From positions 1 to 64,000 of the forward strand of contig BDDD01002687.1 in the NCBI GenBank assembly GCA_001972305.1: a DNA stretch of 64,000 nt. Reading direction: 5' to 3'. The notes below the pieces were generated by a model. The model was not told the DNA's origin, made no database searches, and saw nothing but the letters and a program-made list of their open reading frames with translations. Numbering within the stretch: the stretch's first letter is position 1; each line of letters opens with the position of its first letter. This document shows positions 56,478 through 64,000 of this stretch, in pieces. The position numbers and the translations under genes were made by a program. This DNA comes from Cephalotus follicularis. Lineage: Eukaryota; Streptophyta; Magnoliopsida; Oxalidales; Cephalotaceae.

Positions 56478-58975
56478 CTCAATACCAGACTAGGTTCGTG
56501 GAGCTGGCGAGACACACGCCTTATCTTGTTGAGGGTGAGTCGCGGATGATTCGAAGGTTCTTGAAAGGCCTTCGACCAGATATCAGGTCCAAATTGTTAT
56601 TATTACAGCTGACCACTTTTGTTGATGTTGCTGAAAGAGCAATGATTCTGGAAGCGGATGCAAATGACAGAAGGATTGAGCGATCTTGTACTCAATCGAG
56701 ACCAGCACAGTCACAAGGACAGGGTAGCAACAAACCTGCTGGTTCTGCAAAGTCTGGAAATAAGAATCAAGGAGGTTTTCGACGCAACAATTTTCGATCA
56801 AGAACTCCTAACCGAAGTGGCCCACAAAACTCTGAAGGATGCACTTTTTGCGATCGTCCAAATCATGATGAATCAGAATGTTGGAAGAATATGGGAAAGT
56901 GTTTGAAGTGTGGCTCACAAGGTCACATACTGAAAGATTGCCCAATGTTGAAGGATCAAGTGCACGGCCAACAAGGGAATGCTGGTGCTAGTGGTAGTAT
57001 TGCGGCAGCTCAACCGCGAAGAGATACCGGGAAGGGGATCATGAAAGGTAGAGTCTATACCTTATCTAAAGATGATGTTCCAGAATCTACTACTGTTGTA
57101 GGAGGTACTATTCATATATCTGGCATATTAGCTCATGTATTGATTGACCCTGGTGCGACACATTCATTCATTGCATCTGAGTTTGCTCACAATTTGCATG
57201 GCATTACTTCTAGACTATCATATGTTTTGGAAGTGAGTACTCCTGCGGGTACTTGTCTTCTATCTGATACTGTTACGAAGGACTGTGAAATTGTGATAGC
57301 TGGGATGGAGCTATCCGTTGACTTGATAGTCCTACCTATCCGAGATTTTGATGTAATATTGGGGATGGATTGGCTGTATGCTTATCATGCTTGTGTTGAT
57401 TGCTACAACAAGATGATGACGTTTTATCTGCAAGACGGGACGGAATGCAAGTTTATCAGGGAGAAGAATGTTACTGCTCCGATTATCTCGTATACCCGAG
57501 CACAGAAGTATCTCAAGCAAGGATGTGAGGGATACTTGGCGTATGTGATTGATCATACAAAAGGTACGCCTAATATTGAACAAGTACCTATTGTATGTGA
57601 ATTTCCTAATGTGTTTCCAGATGAACTCACTTCGTTGCCACCGGAGAGAGATGTTGAGTTCAGCATTGAGCTATGGCCTGGAACTGCTCCTATATCCAGA
57701 GCACCATACCGAATGGCTCCGGCTGAGCTGAAGGAGTTGAAAGTTCAACTGCAAGATTACCTTGACAAAGGATTTATCAGACCGAGTGTATCACCGTGGG
57801 GAGCACCGGTTCTGTTTGTTAAAAAGAAGGATGGATCGATGCGGCTATGCATTGACTACAGACTGCTGAATCAAGTGACGGTAAAGAACAAGTATCCTCT
57901 ACCACATATTGAGGAGTTGTTTGACCAATTGCAAGGCTCAACTGTATACTCTAAACTTGACTTGAGAACAGGTTACCATCAATTGAGGATTAGAGAAGGC
58001 GATGTGGAGAAAACTGCATTTCGAACCAGATATGGGCACTATGAGTTCCTGATACTGCCGTTTGGTTTGACTAATGCTCCTGCAGCCTTTATGTGTCTAA
58101 TGAACAAAGTGTTCCGACCTTACCTGGACCAGTTTGTCGTCATATTCTTAGATGACATCATGATCTACTCAAAAAGCACTGAGGAACACATGCAGCCCAT
58201 GAGAATCGTACTGCAGACACTACGGAAGGAACAACTGTATGCCAAATTCAGCAAGTGTGAATTTTGGCTGGAACATGTGACTTTCTTAGGTCACATAGTG
58301 TCGAGTGAAGGATTGTCAGTGGACCCTTCAAAGATTGAAAGTGTTGTTGATTGGCCCCAACTGAAGAACGTGACGGAGGTTCGTAGTTTCTTGGGATTGG
58401 CTGGCTATTATCGGAGATTCATCGAGGGATTCTCGAAACTTGCGACACCACTGACACAGCTGACTCAGAAGAAGTCCAATTTTGTGTGGGATGATTCCTG
58501 TGAAGCGAGTTTCCAAGAGTTGAAGAGTCGGTTGATTACGGCTCCAGTGTTGGCATTACCAGATGGTAATGAGGGTTTTACTGTCTACACCGATGCCTCT
58601 GGGAAAGGATTAGGATGCGTTTTGATGCAACGTGATAGGGTGATTGCATACGCATCAAGGAAGTTAAAGCCGTACAAGGAAAATTATCCCGTACACGATC
58701 TTGAGTTGGCAGGCATAGTATTTGCCTTGCAGAAATGGAGGCACTATCTCTATGGTGCCCAGTTTGAAATCTTCACTGATCATAAGAGCTTGAAGTATTT
58801 GTTTTCCCAGAAGGAGCTCAACATGAGACAGTGGCGATGGGTGGAATTCTTCAATGACTACAACTACAATATTCAACACCACCCGGGAAAGGCGAATGTT
58901 GTGGCTGATGCGCTGAGTCGCAAAGCGATGATTGCTGGAGCTATGGTTTCACAGTGGAAATGGTGGAAAGAATGA
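56478..58975 (+). CDS. Element G gag-protease-reverse transcriptase-RNase H, open frame
   Basis: One open frame (start codon at 56498, open from the gap) of about 825 codons. Gag end ([20 protein letters not shown], residues about 4-24); two CCHC zinc knuckles ([28 protein letters not shown]; about 117-150); protease with [11 protein letters not shown] (about 210-225) and [10 protein letters not shown] (about 290); reverse transcriptase with [20 protein letters not shown] and [13 protein letters not shown] (about 490-555); RNase H with [14 protein letters not shown] (about 695) and [16 protein letters not shown] (about 795). The last 15 or so residues run into LTR sequence and do not belong to the protein. 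Integrase is not in this frame. It is the least decayed retroelement coding sequence here. Confidence 0.93.
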
Positions 58976-59809
58976 AAGAAAAATGTGAGTGCATGTGAGT
59001 AGGTAGGAATCTGACGAATTCAGGTTTTATATCTGATGATTGAATGGTGTTTAAGTGTTAGAAACACAGAGTGAAGTGAGAGTTACTAAGGATTGTGGAA
59101 AACTTGCATTGGAGATGTTAGAAAGCTCAAAAAGGAGGACTTTGAGGCTTTAGAATCTTGGTAAGTCCTTGATCCGAAATTCTTGTTATTATGTTGATAA
59201 AATGTGACTAGGAATGTTAAATATTTTCTGTTAATGGATTAGAATCAACAATTCTTAAAATTGAAATGGAAAGTAGTAAATTGGAGCAAGTGGAATTGGT
59301 GATATAGCCTCTAGAATAGATTTTAATTGTTGTTAGTGTTAGAACAAATGCTTAAATGGTTTCTAAGTATTTACATACCTTCTGTCAAATACTTAAATGA
59401 ATGAATTCGAGATTGATTAATTGTTGACATAGGGTTCAAAAGGAAATTGGAAAATGGAAGTTAAGACTTAGAGACTTGGTGATTTAAGTTATTGTTGGAA
59501 ATTGTAATTGTAGTAAGTAGCTAATGAAACCTACTGATATTGATGCATATGTTCATAAACAAACATACATAGATTGGTTCTGCTGGAAATTGAAAGAGTG
59601 ATTGGTGAAAGTGACTTGGAACTCAAAGAGAAAGATCATATTCAATTGATCTTGGGATAGCGATTTGAGGTAGGGGTAATGATATGTCATGGAAGATATG
59701 AGTATGCATATTATGTATGTTTATTTTCTGCATAATTACATGTATTGAATTGATTGGGAATTGAATTAGCATTACATGACTTGCTATTTCTGCATTTTCT
59801 GGGCAGAGA

Positions 59810-59880
59810 CAGTCGACTGGCACCCAAAGCAGTCGACTACTCAACCCAACAGTCGACTGGTTCTTCATGGCAGCCGACTG
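59810..59880. repeat. CAGTCGACTG array (G, inner block)
   Basis: CAGTCGACTG-type copies start at 59810, 59830, 59850 and 59871, steps of 20, 20 and 21 bp. Matches F's inner block. Confidence 0.92.
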
Positions 59881-60840
59881 TTCTGGGTAGAAAATTCATA
59901 CATTGATTGAATTGTTACTGTTTGTTATTATTATTGAATTGTATATGCTACCACCATCTACTATATACTATTTGATGTTATTTAACATCACTACTACTTG
60001 TATTACAATGATCGAAAGAATTATGTACTATATGCACAATGCATGGTTTTAAACATCATTTTCAAGTGAGAACTCTTATTGCAAGAATTATTGATTTATG
60101 AAAGTGTTACCGAATGTGCTACTGTCACATTATTATAAACTGATTTGGTGTCATTTATCACCACCACCACTTGTATTTCAATGATTGAAACCAACTATGG
60201 ACTATGTATCCAATTTATGAAATCAAACTATCATTTTCAAGTGAATGATTATTGCCAAATAAACTACTGATTTTTCCTCCTATATGAGAGGTACTTATTG
60301 TTTTGTTTCCCAAATTGGAAACCACTATTTAAGTGATGTCGTTTTCCTCCAAAGAGATGTACGATAAGTGAAGTGTTATAGTTTCTAAAGAAAACTACTT
60401 TCTATTGCATATTGATGATATATGTAATATTATTCTTGAATTGATTGTATTGATTGTGTATGAGTGCCGTGGTTTGGTGACGGAGGTTATCACTGACTAC
60501 GGGTATGTGATTCTGAGTGCCAGGAGTTGGCCAGAACATCACCTAAGTGTGTTTGCAGTGTTAAACTACCCGCCAACGCCGGTAGTAAGTGTTACCTAGT
60601 CTGTCATTCTCGGAGCGCAGGGTGATAGATAGGTGGTGCACAGTTAGTGCTAGGAGTTAGCGACTTGTGTCACCCAGTGAGTGTTGAATTGATTGTACCC
60701 TTGTGCGGTATTCTTGCATATGGATTGTCTATGGCCACTTGGCATGATTGCTTATATATTAGCCCATTCAAATGTTATTTTGATATAACTGTCATACATG
60801 TTGCATTCATATACTCCTTATCATACATTATCATTCTACT

Positions 60841-60880
60841 TAGCCAAGTGAGGACAACGGCTAACCCCTACAATTTCAGA
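60841..60880 (+). promoter_or_regulatory. Acceptor-like block of G
   Basis: TAGCCAAGTGAGGACAACGG, CTAAC at 60861 (plant branch-point form), then CCCTACAATTTCAG ending at 60879 before ATTAAGC, 335 bases from the LTR end. With the donor-like GGTAAGTCC upstream it could bound an intron of roughly 1.7 kb inside the LTR. Confidence 0.5.
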
Positions 60881-61218
60881 TTAAGCAAGGACAATTGGAG
60901 ACTGCTGCCGAATCCTGGAGAGCTTCTTATTGTTATTTAAGGTTGATTATTTATGATGTTGTACTGTAATTTTGAGATTGAACGGTTCATACCTCGTAGT
61001 GTTGTATTTTCCTTTTTGTAAGGATAATTGTGGTTTACCCGCACGTAGTATGGGATGCGTGCGGACGACTTATTTTATATTCCGGCTTATCGAATGCTTC
61101 CGCAATTTAATTATGGTTAATAATTGAAATGCTGGAATATTATTTTATGCTTATTTCTGATATCACCACATATGCTGGTCTATTGTACGTGAATGGAAAT
61201 ACGGGGTGTGACAATACT

Positions 61219-61700
61219 ACTCATTGAACTACGTTCTAAACATGTCCCATGAATTGGGTATTCCTGATTCTTCCAATGAGAGCTCAACCATCCTCCATCA
61301 ATCTTCTGCCTCACCCTGTAACATATAAGTAGCGAAGACAACTTTCTCGGAGTCTGAACATCCCAAGACTCTGAAAATTTTCTCAATCTGCATTAGCCAT
61401 CTCTCAGCGGCAACAGCATCAGGGCATCCGATAAAAACTGGAGGATTTAACTTTAAAAATCTGATCAAGGGATCCTCCCTGCGTGAAGGCTGATTGATCG
61501 ATCTCTTTGCCATTTCTGCATGCCTAGCTGGCCTTACAGCGGGGGTTGACTCTAGTGATTCTGCTGCACTCCTCACTGGCCTTTCGACTGAGGTTTTCTC
61601 TGGTACCGCCCCTTGACGCTGCATAAATTCATTCATTCTGGTCATCATGGCATGCATTTCCTTCAGAAAACCTCTAGGCACTTCTTAAGCTGGTGTAACT
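61219..61700 (-). pseudogene. Element D gag N-terminal side (remains)
   Basis: Minus-strand MPRGFLKEMHAMMTRMNEFM, FLKLNPPVFIGCPDAVAAER and WLMQIEKIFRVLGCSDSEKV, the usual opening of a plant gypsy gag domain. It continues the gag at 54675-55633 across G. The start may lie further right; 61701-62005 holds leader sequence with a short frame (GRRRGVSRGAKGRQ) and no other signal. Confidence 0.83.
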
Positions 61701-62002
61701 AATTCCCTTTCAGGTGCCACATTACCTTCTCCTTGCTCGTCAACACCCCTATTTGCTCTTATCCTTCTAGTCGACTGTCTACCCTTGGCTCCTCTAGAAA
61801 CTCCCCTCCTTCGGCCTTCAATACCTACCTTGTATAAGAGACAAAATGTCAGGTATCCAATTTTTTTCATAACCATAATTCCAAAACAGATACAACAACC
61901 AACAAACTTATCAATACTACTCAATTCCACTAAAAACAATCTTATCCATATCACCTAATTCCAATGGCCAAGGATCCTATCCTGGCATAGCCAACATAGA
62001 GT

Positions 62003-62016
62003 GGGCTATGATACCA
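62003..62016 (-). other. Element D primer-binding site
   Basis: Minus-strand TGGTATCATAGCCC, seven bases from the 5' LTR end, close to the initiator-Met tRNA complement. Confidence 0.8.
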
Positions 62017-62023
62017 CCTAAAC

Positions 62024-64000
62024 TATCATGCCCTGAACCCCAAGGCTTGACACATGGCAGGTCTGTCCATACGATCCATCACATAAGTAGCATCATACTT
62101 CAAATCACGCTACAAATTTAAAACTTTAACATACAACATGGAGGAAGAAAAATCATTCAATAGATGAACCCAACCATAAACATAACATAAATATATATAT
62201 CTTAGACACTACCACAAGCCGACAGGTTAATAGATGAAATACAATATGCCAGTTATACATCAAGCCTTTTTATACAAGGTAGGTCACAAATCTGAGCCGC
62301 TGACCAAGATCTGCCTGGGAAGTCCTATCCGCCTCGATCTACCTCACGTCGATGCATGACCTGTACTTGACCCATTACAAGAATGGGATAGCACGCCATG
62401 GTTGTGTAGGGTATACTATATGCAATGAAATGAAGTAGTTATACAGATATATATATATATGCATAACATGTGAAATGCATGAATGCAATTTGCGGACAGC
62501 GTCAGCATACCAACCGCCCCTAAGTAGAGGTATACTTGGCTAGTCCTAATCACTTCAAAGACCATAAGCCTGAACACACTCCATAAAACAATCCATAACC
62601 ATCTATGGGGACAATCAATCCATAGGGTCAAGTACTCATCTGCCTCACCGGTCCGAGATAGTACCCCCACCGTCTATGCACCCTCCGTGCCATTACCGCG
62701 TGGAGCATAGGCCACATAGTCCATACCATACAGTAATACTAGTCTCGAAGGTACTAGCCCATACCAGTCCCGAAGGTACTGGCCTATAATAGAGATATGT
62801 GCGGTCTATGTCATAACCATGCCATATCCATACCATACCATATCGCTCTACAATGCAGTGATACACGTAGGTCACCCAAAAAGGGAGGATTACCATATCC
62901 ATTTAATATGTGGCCTACACCCATAATGCTTCATGATGAAAATGAAGATTATGAATGGGTTGTCCCGTTAAGTCTCAACCATAACAAACCATCAATCATA
63001 GTCCTACCATACCCGTAGCCCGTAACCATATTTCCATTTAAAGGATAGGGACCTAACCATAAAGAATCACATAAGATCCACTTGTCAAAACCATTTTAAA
63101 ACCACTTTCCATATCCATTTTCTTGGTCCCTATCGGAGTTGTGAAACAATGGAAAGGAAGTCCAACTAGGATATCCGCATCCAGATGTCCCAATTGAGCT
63201 ATCCTAACCATTTTTGAAAACCATTTGTATAAAACCCCTTTTGTTGAAACTTTCTTTAAAGATTTACTTGAAAGTTGATTTGAAGATTAAAGGTGTTAAA
63301 AGAGAATTCACATAGGCTACAAGGCCTTAGGGAGGTATGGAATCCATTTGAAGATAAAAGCATTTGGGGGTGAAAATAGTGTTGTTTCGTTGAAACAGGG
63401 CGCTAGGTATCGACGCTTTTGTGCTACGCATAGACGGTTAGCATCCAAGCATCGACGCCTTTGTGCTAGGCACCAACGATTAAGGCGTTATGCCTTAAGC
63501 GTCGACACATGCACTAAGCGTCAGCCGTTTGCAACACATAAGGCGCCGACGCTTTAATCGAAAGCGTCGAAGCTTTGTCCGTTTTTCCCTTAAGCGTTGA
63601 CAGGTTCCATGTTTTGTGTCAACGTGTTGCGCTGATTAGTGCACAAAACATAAGGGATCACATAATGCGTTGACACTCAAAATGGGCGTCGACGTGCTGG
63701 GCATTGAAGAGAATATTGATGTGCAAGATGAACACGTAGACGCGCTGGGTTTTCTCAAAACTTTAAAAAATGATTAAAACTCATTTAAACCATTTAAAAT
63801 TCGATTAGAAGGATGCTATAAGCCTCAAACATCAATTAAAACTCAAAAATAGCTTTTAAAACATTTAAATCCATTCTCATATCCCTTAGATCAAAAGAAA
63901 ATAGAAATTGGGTAAAATAGTATCAACTCTCTAATTTCTCTCAAATCTCAATTTCAATCCGTTATTTACCATACCTGTTACCCTAAATCATTCATCTAAC
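62024..64000 (-). mobile_element. Element D 5' LTR, cut by the window end
   Basis: Matches 40410-42411 of the 3' LTR (CCCTGAACCCCAAGGC start; TTTACCATACCTGTTACCC at the window end). About 440 bases remain outside. A palindrome array lies at 63404-63745. Confidence 0.93.
63404..63745. repeat. GTCGAC palindrome array in D 5' LTR
   Basis: Aligns with 41816-42160. Copies such as AGGCGCCGACGC, AAGCGTCGAAGC and GGCGTCGACGTGC; some copies decayed in one LTR are intact in the other. Confidence 0.82.

Larger units (their letters stand above)
55639..61213 (+). mobile_element. Element G: young Ty3/gypsy element inside D gag, with assembly gap
   Basis: Starts TGTAATAACTGC and ends GGGGTGTGACA, flanked by the perfect duplication ATACT (55634-55638 and 61214-61218). 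Visible parts: LTR sequence 55639-56452, a 25-N gap, gag-to-RNase H 56478-58958, LTR sequence 58961-61213. Integrase, primer site and polypurine tract are not seen. 56070-56452 and 58961-59343 are copies of the same LTR part, differing at 5 of 383 bases by eye, so the insertion is young, perhaps half a million years at usual plant rates. Whether the missing parts are absent from the genome or only from the assembly cannot be told here. Confidence 0.88.
58961..61213 (+). mobile_element. Element G 3' LTR part
   Basis: Begins at the LTR position equal to 56070 and runs to the terminus GGGGTGTGACA. It includes the donor-like site (about 59159), the inner palindrome array (59810-59880), TTTTCCTCC-type repeats near 60270-60360, a GGATAGATAGGTGG region, and the acceptor-like block at 60841-60880. 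Confidence 0.9.
40410..64000 (-). mobile_element. Element D: Ty3/gypsy chromovirus (Tekay-like), nested, runs off the window
   Basis: 3' LTR 40410-42850, polypurine tract 42851-42863, then minus-strand pol and gag pieces up to 61700, primer site about 62006-62016 and 5' LTR from 62024 past the window end. Insertions are a C-family fragment (44328-44826), E, solo LTR F and G. The integrase tail (EEATWEREDDVRVLYPQLF, RKYNPDPSHVLQFEPL) marks a chromovirus of Tekay type. The coding region is broken at many places besides the insertions. LTRs differ at about 8% by eye over 180 bases. The left flank would be TTTTC; the right flank is outside. Confidence 0.93.

Overview
This window looks like gene-free heterochromatin of a flowering plant. 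I see no host protein gene, tRNA gene or host rRNA gene. Almost every base belongs to nested LTR retrotransposons. The plant assignment rests on Ty3/gypsy chromovirus polyproteins with a chromodomain-like tail, primer-binding sites matching the initiator-methionine tRNA, a Cassandra TRIM element carrying 5S-rRNA-like sequence, and plant-type LTR ends (TGTAA.../...GTGACA) with 5-bp target duplications. The species cannot be named. All elements are treated as fossils.

Layout. 1-3382 holds three LTR-like fragments. An LTR of element D's family (3383-5527 and 37592-38534) was split by element B (5528-37591, minus strand, duplication ACCTA). B is a roughly 32-kb composite. Its left LTR holds LTR A (6176-12732), which holds another solo LTR (8032-10867), and a plus-strand LTR (13989-19565), which holds a block X. 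B's pol is split by C (23457-32376), a long-LTR element with no recognisable coding region. B's gag-protease side is split by a Cassandra TRIM (32853-33742). Next come a possible Copia-type LTR (38765-40358) and element D (40410 to beyond 64000, minus strand). D is split by E (45428-51062, non-coding interior), solo LTR F (52136-54669) and G (55639-61213). G is the youngest element and carries an open 825-codon gag-to-RNase H frame beside a 25-N assembly gap.

How the parts work together. B, D and G are remains of autonomous chromovirus-type elements. A, C, E and Cassandra carry no proteins of their own and would have depended on such elements.

Three patterns across families deserve most attention. 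First, LTRs of most families carry arrays of a palindrome centred on GTCGAC (GCGTCGACGC or CAGTCGACTG) at a regular 20-21 bp spacing, two turns of the helix. Second, several families share a donor-like site and, about 0.35-0.45 kb from the LTR 3' end, a branch-point/acceptor-like block, as if the LTR held an intron. The palindrome arrays lie once before the donor and once inside this presumed intron. Third, F and G form a large inverted repeat that could give double-stranded RNA.

Divergence values and ages were estimated by eye from short alignments and are rough.
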